Assembly (NCBI GenBank): GCA_016186795.1
Contig: JACPKY010000002.1
Location: 1,054,284 to 1,118,283 of the forward strand
Origin: Candidatus Gottesmanbacteria bacterium
GTDB lineage: Bacteria; Patescibacteria; Microgenomatia; 2-02-FULL-39-11
DNA length: 64,000 nucleotides
Direction of reading: 5' to 3'
The notes under the pieces were generated by a model. It was not told the origin of the DNA and did no database searches. It worked only from the letters and a program-made list of their open reading frames with translations. Of the stretch, positions 16,944 to 24,575 are shown in pieces; position 1 is the stretch's first letter; each line of letters starts with the position of its first letter. Position numbers and translations under genes: made by a program.

Positions 16944-17441
16944 TTATAATCCTCTCATTTTCAGCTTCTCTAGTTTATACGAAAAACAGTGAGTGAGTGC
17001 AATAGCAGCAGCGTCGGCAACGTCGTCTGGTTTTAAAATTTCCGGAAGTTTCAAAACCTGTTTGACCATCATTTGTATCTGATTTTTCTCTGCATGTCCA
17101 TATCCTGTGAGAGACAGTTTCACCTGCATTGGTGTGTATTCGGCAACGTCAACATCTTTTTGAGCAAGAGCAAGTTGGATTACGCCCCGTGCCTGACCAA
17201 CCGTAAATGCAGTTGTGACATTGGTATTGAAAAAAAGCTTTTCGAGAACCGCGACATCTGGTTTATACATATCGAGGATATTGAGAATTTTCGTATATAT
17301 TGAAGAAAGCCTCTTTGCGTGGGGAGTTTTTGCAGGCGTAGTGATTGCATCTGAGTACTCAAGACGGATGTTGCCATTGTTTTCTTCAATGATCGCAAGG
17401 CCAACAGTTGCCAGTCCAGGATCAAGTCCAAGCACCTTCAT
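16944..17441 (-). CDS. ruvC: Holliday junction resolvase RuvC
   Basis: 165 residues of the RNase-H-like fold. Catalytic acidic residues are visible: the N-terminal Asp in LGLDPGLATVG, the Glu in VLEKLFFN, and the Asp pair in KPDDVADAAAIAL. The dimer cleaves junctions held by RuvAB. First gene of the ruvCAB operon, divergent from the Tat-signal gene; the 56-nt intergenic region must carry both promoters. Confidence 0.96.
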   Translation of the reverse strand: MKVLGLDPGLATVGLAIIEENNGNIRLEYSDAITTPAKTPHAKRLSSIYTKILNILDMYKPDVAVLEKLFFNTNVTTAFTVGQARGVIQLALAQKDVDVAEYTPMQVKLSLTGYGHAEKNQIQMMVKQVLKLPEILKPDDVADAAAIALTHCFSYKLEKLKMRGL

Positions 17442-17460
17442 CGAGTCATTATATCACTCA

Positions 17461-17489
17461 TTGTGCATACAGCTTTGATATCCTATAAT
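17461..17489 (+). promoter_or_regulatory. Promoter of the Tat-signal gene (leaderless)
   Basis: TTGTGC (17461-17466), 17-nt spacer, TATAAT (17484-17489). The start codon at 17498 is 8 nt after the -10 box, so the transcript should be leaderless. Confidence 0.7.
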
Positions 17490-17497
17490 TCGCGGAT

Positions 17498-18559
17498 ATG
17501 GTTGAACAGGACGATCCAGGAAGACCACACGGGGCTATCCATATTACGCGAAGAGATTTTTTCAAATTAGGAGGCGTGGCAGCTCTGACGATGCTTTTGG
17601 GACTAAAAGATTCCGGTGAACCGATACCGGAACAGGTACGACCATACCCTCAGCCGGGATGGTTAGAAACCGCACATCCTGGCAGGCCTGATTTTATAAA
17701 CTTTTCAGATGGGCATGCAAACTATCTTCGTCATCTTTCTTTGAATAGTCCGGTATTAAGACATAGTTTAAAAGCCGCATATACTGATTTATTTCATGAT
17801 TCGTTTCCAAATAGTCCAAGGCTGGGAAATGTTTTTAGGCAGCATCTTGGTTATGCAAGAGGGACTCTTTCTGAGATTTATCCAGGTTTTGAACCATCGG
17901 TTGAAAACCAAGTCCATGTGGCGCTTTTTTCTATGGCAGCAATGCTCTCTCCCTATTTTACTTTCCGCGAGATACGAGATTTTGGAGTTGAACTCAATGT
18001 GCCGGATGGTGAGTTAGATCGCTTTTTACGTCCTCTCCGAAGCATTAATGGCCAACTGCCACATGTGTATCCGGTCGATGTCGCACGATGTCAGTCTCAA
18101 CTGGATGCAGTAGCCAGGTGCATTGGAGGGGATCGGGCGATTCATTTTGTGCAGCATCTTTTTTTAACTTCACAATATTTATATATTCTTCGGCATGGGC
18201 TTCGCGAGGTGCAGACTCTTCCTGGTCAACCAATTTTGCAAATTCTTTATCCATCTCCTTTCATGCAAGCGGGGATTACTGATGTAGGAGCACAAGTTTA
18301 CTGGGAAGCGAAAGAGACGATTGATCAATTGAGCGGAAGAATCAATGCAGATGTTGAGGCTCAGGATATTGCAACAGGGTTTTTGGATAGTCATGTGAGA
18401 GAGGATTTCCGCGCAAATACGGCAGGGCTTTATGCGGGAATTCTTCTTTCAAGGCAGTCTTTGACAGAAAATGATGTTGATTGGTTTTGTAATTATCTTA
18501 ACCAGGATGGTTTCTATACGATTTCGCAGAATATCTCCTCAGAGCCAGTACTTGTATAA
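17498..18559 (+). CDS. Tat-signal exported protein of unknown function
   Basis: 353 residues. The N-terminus carries a twin-arginine motif TRRDFFKLGG followed by a mild hydrophobic stretch (VAALTMLLGL), the hallmark of folded export through TatABC. The mature part is largely helical, with no repeated metal-binding or cofactor motif that I can identify. Nothing else in the window belongs to the Tat pathway. It is divergent from ruvC and its end lies 8 nt before the promoter of locus B. I do not recognise the family. Proteins with this signal often carry a cofactor or assemble before export, but that is not shown here. Confidence 0.7.
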   Translation: MVEQDDPGRPHGAIHITRRDFFKLGGVAALTMLLGLKDSGEPIPEQVRPYPQPGWLETAHPGRPDFINFSDGHANYLRHLSLNSPVLRHSLKAAYTDLFHDSFPNSPRLGNVFRQHLGYARGTLSEIYPGFEPSVENQVHVALFSMAAMLSPYFTFREIRDFGVELNVPDGELDRFLRPLRSINGQLPHVYPVDVARCQSQLDAVARCIGGDRAIHFVQHLFLTSQYLYILRHGLREVQTLPGQPILQILYPSPFMQAGITDVGAQVYWEAKETIDQLSGRINADVEAQDIATGFLDSHVREDFRANTAGLYAGILLSRQSLTENDVDWFCNYLNQDGFYTISQNISSEPVLV

Positions 18560-18567
18560 AATTCTTT

Positions 18568-18650
18568 TTGCAATGTTTTTGGGAATCTGATAGCATCGCC
18601 TTGCTCTTTAACAACTTCATCCGAAACGTTGTGATCGGCAGGAGGTACAG
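18568..18650 (+). promoter_or_regulatory. Locus B leader: promoter and perfect BoxA
   Basis: TTGCAA (18568-18573), 17-nt spacer, TAGCAT (18591-18596, the same -10 hexamer as locus A). TGCTCTTTAACA (18602-18613) is identical to the enterobacterial rRNA BoxA and falls at or next to the predicted transcript start. A small stem (ACAAC/GTTGT) and AGGAGG follow. Confidence 0.65.
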
Positions 18651-18848
18651 ATGGGACTTAGTCATTGGTTTTTCGCGCTGGCGCTTCTCTTTTTGGCGCT
18701 AGCGGGGGGTGGTTGTATCCTTTACGGCGGATTTTGGATCATCCAAGCGATGCTCCAAGGCCAAGAAATTCCAGGAGATGCAATTTCTGTATTTCTCCTT
18801 GGGATTTTGTTTCTTCTCTTATGTATAGCGGGGTTGCGCCGGTTTTAA
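18651..18848 (+). CDS. Small two-helix membrane protein, locus B gene 1 (unknown)
   Basis: 65 residues with two transmembrane segments (about 6-32 and 44-62); a Gly/Cys-rich turn (GGGC) lies in the first. GGCAGGAGG precedes the ATG by 6-7 nt. No family recognised. GC-rich codon use matches loci A and C. First of four closely packed small genes. Confidence 0.65.
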   Translation: MGLSHWFFALALLFLALAGGGCILYGGFWIIQAMLQGQEIPGDAISVFLLGILFLLLCIAGLRRF

Positions 18849-18861
18849 AAGGAGGAAAAGG

Positions 18862-19053
18862 TTGAGAAAAAACTTTCCCCGGATTGATCATACAGGAGGA
18901 TGTCTGATTTTGTTCGGGCTACTGTTTATTGCAATGGGACTCCTTGTAATTGCAGTAAGCAATGGCCTGTGGGCGTTAGCAGGGTGCGGTCTTTTCACTC
19001 TCGCATGCGGTGTTTACCTCATGTGGGAAGTGTTAGAAAGGAGAGGAAGATGA
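18862..19053 (+). CDS. Small two-helix membrane protein, locus B gene 2 (unknown, TTG start)
   Basis: 63 residues with two hydrophobic helices (about 12-32 and 35-54). It starts at TTG, positioned after AAAGGAGGAAAAGG; no ATG lies nearby in frame. The end overlaps the next gene by ATGA, so translation is coupled. No family recognised. Confidence 0.6.
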   Translation: MRKNFPRIDHTGGCLILFGLLFIAMGLLVIAVSNGLWALAGCGLFTLACGVYLMWEVLERRGR

Positions 19054-19352
19054 ACATACTGATTTTCTTTGCGATTATTGCACTCACAAGTGCGGTACTT
19101 GCCTGGCAGGTGAAGCGCCGATGGCCCAATGTTCTTGGTCTTTTTTTGATGGGGTTGATTCCCATCGCATTCGGCGTTTTCATGACAGGAATGAGTTTGA
19201 TGGCAGGAACGGCTGTGAGCATACCGGGAGTGTTGGCGATTTTTCCAGGGGTAGCATTCTGGATGATCGCGTTTATCGCGCGGGGAAAGAGGGCGGACCC
19301 AGTCGTTGACATCCACGAGTTTTTCCATCAGGCGCGAGGGCAAAAAGATTGA
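19050..19352 (+). CDS. Small membrane protein, locus B gene 3 (unknown)
   Basis: 100 residues with three hydrophobic segments (about 2-20, 26-49 and 54-76) and a soluble tail (VVDIHEFFHQARGQKD). The ATG overlaps the stop of the previous gene and has AGGAGAGGAAG upstream. The longer reading from 18900 is rejected because it overlaps gene 2 almost entirely. No family recognised. Confidence 0.62.
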   Translation: MNILIFFAIIALTSAVLAWQVKRRWPNVLGLFLMGLIPIAFGVFMTGMSLMAGTAVSIPGVLAIFPGVAFWMIAFIARGKRADPVVDIHEFFHQARGQKD

Positions 19353-19385
19353 TCATCCCGGATAAATCAAGAAAGAAGGCCAGGG

Positions 19386-19419
19386 AGAGACCTGATTGTT
19401 AGGAAACAAACAGGTCTCT
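19386..19419 (+). other. Locus B 3' hairpin 1
   Basis: Stem AGAGACCTG / CAGGTCTCT (9 bp) with no T run. It lies between gene 3 and the 45-residue gene. The arm resembles that of locus C hairpin 1 (AAGGTCTCTC), which supports a common origin. Confidence 0.55.
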
Positions 19420-19435
19420 TCTGAAAGGGGGCGAA

Positions 19436-19573
19436 ATGCTTATCGTTCAGATACTTCTCGAATTTTGGCCGCAGCTTTTCATTGCGGCTGTCGGAATTTT
19501 CGTTGGTGTCCGCTTCGCATGGGATACCATCATGAATTTTCCGATCGAGATAGAGAATGACGATTGGGATTAA
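19436..19573 (+). CDS. 45-residue single-helix membrane peptide, locus B gene 4
   Basis: An ORF of 46 codons with AAAGGGGG 6-7 nt before the ATG. Product begins MLIVQILLEFWPQLFIAAVG and has one hydrophobic segment (about 3-25) and an acidic tail (EIENDDWD). Codon use matches the other locus B genes. The position directly after hairpin 1 and the strong ribosome site make translation likely. Function unknown. Confidence 0.55.
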   Translation: MLIVQILLEFWPQLFIAAVGIFVGVRFAWDTIMNFPIEIENDDWD

Positions 19574-19625
19574 AGAGGGAAAAGAAATCTTGTAGATTTT
19601 GATTCCCTCTTGGGAGGGTTTTTGG

Positions 19626-19676
19626 ATGAAGTGTATTGGTAGGCAGTTTTGGGAGATGAATCCGTTCATCTTCTGA
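19626..19676 (+). CDS. Possible 16-residue peptide inside locus B hairpin 2
   Basis: ATG at 19626 follows GGGAGGG by 7 nt and reads MKCIGRQFWEMNPFIF then TGA. The same bases form hairpin 2: TGTATTGGTAG (19632-19642) with CTACCAATACA (19681-19691), containing an inner AGATGAA/TTCATCT stem. Counterparts exist in loci A and C. Translation is unproven; it may be structural RNA only. Confidence 0.3.
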   Translation: MKCIGRQFWEMNPFIF

Positions 19677-19712
19677 ATCTCTACCAATACAAGGAAAAGA
19701 GCAAAAGAAATT

Positions 19713-19753
19713 TCCCCTCAAGGAAATATACGCATTTCCACGAGGGGATTTTT
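19713..19753 (+). terminator. Terminator of locus B
   Basis: TCCCCTC (19713-19719) pairs with GAGGGGA (19742-19748), with an inner GGAAAT/ATTTCC stem and a following T run. The preceding AAGAGCAAAAGAAATTTCCCC is almost repeated before the final hairpin of locus C. Confidence 0.75.
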
Positions 19754-19791
19754 GATGGTGAGGAGCGGAGCGACGAATCCATTAGTGACTG

Positions 19792-19952
19792 TTGACAAAA
19801 AAATTCTATAGGACTAGGCTGTGGGCAAGCTCTTTAATTTTTCTACATCTGAACTATTCATCTCACCAAAATGCAGGAGTTGACTCAATATGAGTCCATG
19901 AGACTGCATTTCCGAACGAAATCGAGACTAACGCGAAAGGAGGTGAGACCTA
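19792..19952 (+). promoter_or_regulatory. Locus C leader: promoter, BoxA-like site and hairpin
   Basis: TTGACA (19792-19797), 17-nt spacer, TAGGCT (19815-19820). AGCTCTTTAATT (19828-19839) is BoxA-like and starts at the predicted transcript start, as in locus B. AATGCAG/CTGCATT with an inner GACTC/GAGTC stem forms a hairpin; AAAGGAGGTGAG precedes the gene. Confidence 0.6.
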
Positions 19953-20330
19953 ATGAGTAATAGTCCAAAAACGACGAATGATTGGTTGGATCCGAATGCC
20001 AGCCCAGTGATTCACGCGGTCGTTTTGCTCCTGTTCGCAGTTGCAGTCTATTTGTGGGCACTCCCCACACTTCTGCGAATTCCAAATCCTGCCGCGTTCT
20101 GGGTCACATGCGGGCTCTTGTTTGTTGCGACGTTATGGGTTCTTCGCAACTACCTGAGCACCCATCCGATAATAGTACTGTTGACGTTCGTGTTGATTGT
20201 GGTGGCGTTTGCACTGTTGCAAACAGCGATCCTCGTGTTCAACCTCGCCAACTTTGCCATTGTTATCGGGTTGATCATTCTCGTTCATGGGGTCGGCGTT
20301 CGGTATCAATTGAGGGGATCGTGGTACTAA
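19953..20330 (+). CDS. Four-helix membrane protein, locus C (unknown)
   Basis: 125 residues. After a polar N-terminus of about 18 residues there are four closely packed hydrophobic segments (about 20-42, 46-65, 71-92 and 94-114), with almost no loops and a short basic end. No family recognised. A near-perfect AAAGGAGGTGA ribosome site precedes the ATG. Codon use is GC-rich as in loci A and B. Single-gene unit bounded by its own promoter and 3' hairpins. Confidence 0.65.
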   Translation: MSNSPKTTNDWLDPNASPVIHAVVLLLFAVAVYLWALPTLLRIPNPAAFWVTCGLLFVATLWVLRNYLSTHPIIVLLTFVLIVVAFALLQTAILVFNLANFAIVIGLIILVHGVGVRYQLRGSWY

Positions 20331-20390
20331 GCTGACGGTGATTTCAACTCTACTCATGGAAATCAAGACTTAGTACACATCCAGCATGAA

Positions 20391-20432
20391 AAGGTCTCTC
20401 TATTAGAGGTGAAAAGAGGATGGAGAGACCTT
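20391..20432 (+). other. Locus C 3' hairpin 1
   Basis: Stem AAGGTCTCTC / GAGAGACCTT (10 bp). No T run. Arm similar to locus B hairpin 1. Confidence 0.55.
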
Positions 20433-20466
20433 CTCCAAGTAAATTTGTGAAGTGAAAGTAGAGAAT

Positions 20467-20530
20467 ATATATGTGGTTTGTTTCGGAGTGTAGGAAATTT
20501 CCTATTTTCCGATACTTACCACATATATAA
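20467..20530 (+). other. Locus C 3' hairpin 2 with nested short ORF
   Basis: ATATATGTGGT (20467-20477) pairs with ACCACATATAT (20518-20528); an inner TCGGA/TCCGA stem encloses the palindrome TAGGAAATTTCCTA. A 19-codon ORF (ATG 20471, MWFVSECRKFPIFRYLPHI) fills the hairpin, but its ribosome site is weak. Confidence 0.45.
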
Positions 20531-20547
20531 AAATAAAGAGCAAAAAG

Positions 20548-20591
20548 AATTTCCCCTTTCATTCTCTTAGGCAGGATGAGGAGGGGAAATT
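20548..20591 (+). terminator. Final hairpin of locus C
   Basis: AATTTCCCC (20548-20556) pairs with GGGGAAATT (20583-20591). Only a weak T run follows. The approach sequence is shared with locus B. Confidence 0.5.
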
Positions 20592-20620
20592 TGGTAATAG
20601 TTGATCTACAATAGAGCAAT

Positions 20621-21496
20621 ATGAGGTGGGAACTTCTCTTAGGAATAAATCTTCTCTGCGGAGTAACACGAGAAACTCTAAATAAGAAGATAACTCATCT
20701 TGTTGACCCCAAAGTTGGGATCCTCTACCTTTTTACCTTCAACGGGATTCTTTTTCTCATACTTCAGATACTCATGCATGGATTTACTCTGCGGTGGAAT
20801 TTTACACTCATTCTTGCCGGTGTCCTTTTTACGGTTGCATACGTGAGCTATTATCATGCCATTCGAATCTCTCTTTCCCAGTCGATCCTGTTTTCATCGT
20901 ATTCACTTCTTGTGACGATTTTCCTTGCTGCGCTCTTTCTTGGTGAATCAAGTTATTTTGATATTCTCACCCCTCGAGGGATAAAAGTTGTTTTGGGTAT
21001 AATTCTTGCCTGTGTTGCCATGTGGTATCTCCTTCATGAAGGGAGAAAGTCAGAACTTAAACTTGAAAGACGGTGGTTTCTCTATATTCTCCTTACAATA
21101 GTCGGAACGGGAGTTGGATCGTTTATGAGCCTTTATGGACTCCATACATTATCATTTGGTTCACTTGAAGTCGTATTAAATCAAACTGTTGGATCACTGC
21201 CTCCTTTAATTCTCTGGATTGTTCTAACAAAGAAAAGTAGTTTCAGGATTTCACAGACGGGTTTACGACTAATTGGAATAAACTCAATCTTCAACTCAGG
21301 GTCGATTCTCGCCTTTTTTGAACTTGCGAAATACATACCCTCAACTAAACTGTATCCTATACAAACGGTACTTCTTATCATCCTTACCATGATCTCTGGA
21401 ATTATTTTCTTCCATGAAGAAAATACGTTTAAAGGGACACGGGCACTTGGAATGGGATTGGGACTTATCGGTATTCTCCTTCTTTCTTTTGCATAA
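20621..21496 (+). CDS. DMT-superfamily (EamA-like) transporter
   Basis: 291 residues with about ten transmembrane helices in two five-helix halves, the layout of EamA/DMT permeases. The two halves each end with a small-residue-rich helix (GIKVVLGIILACVAMW and GTRALGMGLGLIGILLLS). Exporter of small metabolites is the usual role; substrate unknown. A TACAAT box (20607-20612) ends 8 nt before the ATG, so the mRNA is probably leaderless. Confidence 0.82.
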   Translation: MRWELLLGINLLCGVTRETLNKKITHLVDPKVGILYLFTFNGILFLILQILMHGFTLRWNFTLILAGVLFTVAYVSYYHAIRISLSQSILFSSYSLLVTIFLAALFLGESSYFDILTPRGIKVVLGIILACVAMWYLLHEGRKSELKLERRWFLYILLTIVGTGVGSFMSLYGLHTLSFGSLEVVLNQTVGSLPPLILWIVLTKKSSFRISQTGLRLIGINSIFNSGSILAFFELAKYIPSTKLYPIQTVLLIILTMISGIIFFHEENTFKGTRALGMGLGLIGILLLSFA

Positions 21497-21500
21497 GTGT

Positions 21501-22034
21501 ATGACAATCCAATCAAATACGACTGATCCTCAAGATGAGCTCTTTGATATTGTTGATACCAACGATGTCGTCGTCGGCTCGGCAACACGCCGTGAAGTTC
21601 ATGCGAATAAAAAGTTGATTCACAGAAGTATTAACGTTTTGGTATATAACAAGACTGGTGCGCTCTTTTTCCAAAAACGGAGTCCGACAAAAGATACTGA
21701 TCGGGAAAAATGGACAATTTCATGCAGCGGTCACGTGGAGAGAGGGGGAGACTATAAAGAAGCCGCACATAGGGAACTACAGGAAGAACTTGGTGTCGAT
21801 ATGGAAATTGAAAAAGTTGATAAGTTTGTCTGTTTTGCTCCTTACGAGACGGAAATGGCGATGGTTTTTAAAGCTTCTTATGAAGGGCCGTTTCTTTTAA
21901 ACGAAACTGAAATAAGCTCGGGTACATTTTTTACTCAAAATGAGCTATTAAAGCAATTAGAAGAGGGAAAGATTAAATTGAGTTTTATGGCAGAAAAGAT
22001 ACTGGGAAAAATTGGATGGCTGAAAGGGTATTGA
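21501..22034 (+). CDS. Nudix hydrolase (IPP-isomerase-like subfamily)
   Basis: 177 residues. N-terminal segment DELFDIVDTNDVVVGSATR is typical of the Idi/YfcD-like Nudix group; the Nudix box is GHVERGGDYKEAAHRELQEE, followed by LG. REL-EE metal ligands are present, while the first Glu of the consensus (GX5E) is replaced by Gly. Likely hydrolyses a nucleoside diphosphate derivative; substrate unknown. The ATG at 21501 is used because the longer frame runs inside the transporter gene, which ends 4 nt upstream. Confidence 0.8.
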   Translation: MTIQSNTTDPQDELFDIVDTNDVVVGSATRREVHANKKLIHRSINVLVYNKTGALFFQKRSPTKDTDREKWTISCSGHVERGGDYKEAAHRELQEELGVDMEIEKVDKFVCFAPYETEMAMVFKASYEGPFLLNETEISSGTFFTQNELLKQLEEGKIKLSFMAEKILGKIGWLKGY

Positions 22035-22065
22035 TTATGCATCTTTCTTTATTAGTATATAAATA

Positions 22066-22275
22066 ATGGAAGAAGAATTTGGAAAATATAAGCAGGGAGG
22101 GCGAAGGCCCGATCGGACAACAAGCGGAAAAAAATGGGGCGATCCGGTTTCGTTTCCTTGGGAAGAAGAAGAGAAACGAAAACATGCTGGAAAAGAGCTT
22201 GTTCCAGTAAAAAGAGAGCAGCCGGCTCCACCTTTAAAGCGTGAAGCTCCGCCGCCTCCGCCCCCTAAGCCATAA
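22066..22275 (+). CDS. Small charged, proline-tailed protein (unknown)
   Basis: 69 residues, hydrophilic throughout, rich in Glu, Lys and Arg, ending in a poly-proline tail (PPLKREAPPPPPPKP). No family recognised. A TATATA box sits right before the ATG with TTGATT about 19 nt further upstream, consistent with a leaderless transcript. Codon use looks coding. Confidence 0.5.
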   Translation: MEEEFGKYKQGGRRPDRTTSGKKWGDPVSFPWEEEEKRKHAGKELVPVKREQPAPPLKREAPPPPPPKP

Positions 22276-22361
22276 ATCTACTGTTTTAATGTTGACTTTT
22301 GACAATTGAGTTTTCTGTTTGCTGTTGCTAGACTATCATACATTATATATAAGGAGACGAT

Positions 22362-23642
22362 ATGATTGGACAAAACCCCTTTGAGAATGCCTTAACCCAG
22401 CTTGAAGGAGCGCTCAAGTACCTCTCGTTATCTCAAGCACAAATTGAACGGATAAAAAACCCTGAGAAAGTCATATCAGTTACCTTTCCCGTCGTCATGG
22501 ATGACGGAAACGTTGAGTTGTTTCATGGGTACCGTGTGCAGCATAGTAGTCTCCTTGGACCATACAAAGGCGGAATCCGGTTCCACCCGCAAGTGGATAT
22601 GGATGAGGTACAGGCTCTTGCCTTCTGGATGACGATCAAATGTGCAGTTGTTGGGATCCCTATGGGAGGAGGGAAAGGTGGGGTCGAGGTTGACCCTAAA
22701 AACCTATCAATTGCCGAGCTGGAACGGTTAAGTCGTGCCTATGTCCGAGCAATTGCCGTTGATATTGGTCCGAATACCGATGTTCCAGCGCCAGATGTCA
22801 ATACCACGCCTCAGATTATGAAGTGGATGGCTGAGGAGTATCTCGATATTCGGAACTCAAAATTTAAGATTAGAAACGAGAATGAAAAAAATATGCTCAT
22901 GGCAACATTTACCGGAAAACCGCTTGATTTTGGAGGGAGTGAAGGACGGACTGAGGCAACGGGAAAAGGAGGATACTATGTCTTACTTTCTCTTTTGAAA
23001 AAAATCAATCTGAAGGGTCGATACGGAGAAAAGTTAACTGTTGCAGTGCAAGGGTTTGGGAACGTTGGATACTTTATCGCAAAATTTCTTCACGACTATG
23101 GTATGAGAGTTGTAGCTCTCTCTGATTCGAAAGGCGGGATCGTTGTGAAAGATATAAAAGCGGATAGTTTCAATCCCGAAAAAGTGCTTTCCTGTAAGAA
23201 AGAAAAAGGGTCACTTGGTGAGTGCTTCGGAAAATCGATATCGAATGAAGAGCTTCTTCAGTTGCCTGTTGATATTTTAGTTCCAGCCGCTCTGGAAAAT
23301 CAGATTACACGCGAAAACGCAGGGAAAATTCAGGCATCTATCGTTTTGGAAATGGCCAATGGTCCGACAACCTCTGAGGCAGATGAAATCCTTTTTAAGC
23401 GAAAGGTTCATGTTGTCCCTGATGTGTTAGCAAATTCAGGAGGAGTGACTGTTTCCAGTTTTGAATGGGAGCAGAATCTGAAAAGCGAACATTGGAACGC
23501 TTCTGAGGTTGAGAGAAAATTAAAGGAAAAAATGGAAAGCGCGTTTGAAGCCGTTTGGGAAAAACAGATAGAAAAAAAGGTGGATCTTCGCACCGCAAGT
23601 TATATTGTTGCAATCACACAAATCATGGAAAAGTTCGTTTAG
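22362..23642 (+). CDS. gdhA: Glutamate dehydrogenase (Glu/Leu/Phe/Val dehydrogenase family)
   Basis: 426 residues. Catalytic N-terminal domain with PYKGGIRFHP and IPMGGGKGG (active-site lysines) and DVPAPDVNT; C-terminal Rossmann domain with VAVQGFGNVGYF. Interconverts glutamate and 2-oxoglutarate plus ammonia, linking nitrogen to the carbon skeleton used in the serine block. AAGGAGA precedes the ATG, and an extended -10 (TGCTAGACT) with TTGAGT 17 nt upstream is seen. An unusual Asn/Lys-rich insert at about residues 165-178 is encoded by an AT-rich imperfect repeat and is absent from typical members as I know them. Confidence 0.93.
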   Translation: MIGQNPFENALTQLEGALKYLSLSQAQIERIKNPEKVISVTFPVVMDDGNVELFHGYRVQHSSLLGPYKGGIRFHPQVDMDEVQALAFWMTIKCAVVGIPMGGGKGGVEVDPKNLSIAELERLSRAYVRAIAVDIGPNTDVPAPDVNTTPQIMKWMAEEYLDIRNSKFKIRNENEKNMLMATFTGKPLDFGGSEGRTEATGKGGYYVLLSLLKKINLKGRYGEKLTVAVQGFGNVGYFIAKFLHDYGMRVVALSDSKGGIVVKDIKADSFNPEKVLSCKKEKGSLGECFGKSISNEELLQLPVDILVPAALENQITRENAGKIQASIVLEMANGPTTSEADEILFKRKVHVVPDVLANSGGVTVSSFEWEQNLKSEHWNASEVERKLKEKMESAFEAVWEKQIEKKVDLRTASYIVAITQIMEKFV

Positions 23643-23707
23643 GGAGAAAAATTCCGGTTGACAGATACCAAAGGAATTTGTTACGCTAACATCTGTTCCA
23701 CTTGACA

Positions 23708-24526
23708 ATGCCAGCAAAGAAACTTGATTTAAAAAAAGACGTACCACAGGTCCTTCCTCAGAAATCGCAAGAGCGAAAAAACACTCTTACCTACGTTTTG
23801 ATAGGCCTTTTAGTCGTTGCCGCCTTCGCATTGGGAAATCTTTATACGCGGGTGCAGATGCTGGAAAAAGGAATTGGTGGGTCGGGAGGGTCGGCAGGAA
23901 AAGAGACAATTCCAGTTGCCAATCCGACACAACCGGTGAAAGCAGATCTTGTTGTGAACGACACCGATCCAACGCTTGGACCCAAAGATGCCAAAGTGAC
24001 TGTTATTGAGTTTGCCGATTTCCAGTGCCCATTTTGCGGAGCGTTTTCCGGACTTGACACTGCAATGGTACAAAATATGAAAGGGAGGGACGCGTCTTGG
24101 GAACCAACGGTTCCGAATCTGAAGAAAGACTACGTAAATACCGGCAAAGTCCGTTTCGTGTGGAAAGATTATCCATTTTTGGGGCAAGAATCAACCTGGG
24201 CTGCTGCAGCTGCCCGTTGTGCCCAGGATCAGGGGAAATTTTGGGAGTACCACGACTATCTTTTCTCTCACCAGAGCGGTGAAAATCAGGGAGCATTTTC
24301 CAAAGACAACTTAAAGAAGTTTGCGGCAGCAATCAATTTAAAAACTGCTGACTTTAATAATTGTGTCGATAGTGGAAAATACGAAAAGAGTATGCCGGAT
24401 GCTCTTTCGTATGGTCAAAGTGTCGGAGTTTCCGGCACACCGGCAACATTTGTGAACGGTCAGCTTGTCTCTGGAGCTGCCTCGTATTCTACATTCAAAG
24501 CCATGATTGATGCGGCTTTGAAGTAA
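23708..24526 (+). CDS. DsbA-like membrane-anchored thioredoxin-fold oxidoreductase
   Basis: 272 residues. A transmembrane anchor (about 26-45) and a Gly/Ser linker (GIGGSGGSAGK) lead to a DsbA/thioredoxin_4 domain facing outward: active site CPFC near residues 106-109, a helical insert, and the cis-proline loop SGTPATFVNG. Probably forms or isomerises disulfides in exported proteins, in keeping with the Cys-containing surface proteins in the window. Promoter TTGACA-18-TACGCT upstream. The ATG at 23708 is preferred over TTG 23702. Confidence 0.88.
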   Translation: MPAKKLDLKKDVPQVLPQKSQERKNTLTYVLIGLLVVAAFALGNLYTRVQMLEKGIGGSGGSAGKETIPVANPTQPVKADLVVNDTDPTLGPKDAKVTVIEFADFQCPFCGAFSGLDTAMVQNMKGRDASWEPTVPNLKKDYVNTGKVRFVWKDYPFLGQESTWAAAAARCAQDQGKFWEYHDYLFSHQSGENQGAFSKDNLKKFAAAINLKTADFNNCVDSGKYEKSMPDALSYGQSVGVSGTPATFVNGQLVSGAASYSTFKAMIDAALK

Positions 24527-24540
24527 TCATTTCTTTGGTA

Positions 24541-24569
24541 TTGACAGGAAAATTTCCTCTTGGTACAAT
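24541..24569 (+). promoter_or_regulatory. Promoter of the candidate small RNA
   Basis: TTGACA (24541-24546), 17-nt spacer, TACAAT (24564-24569). Confidence 0.7.
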
Positions 24570-24575
24570 GGGTGC

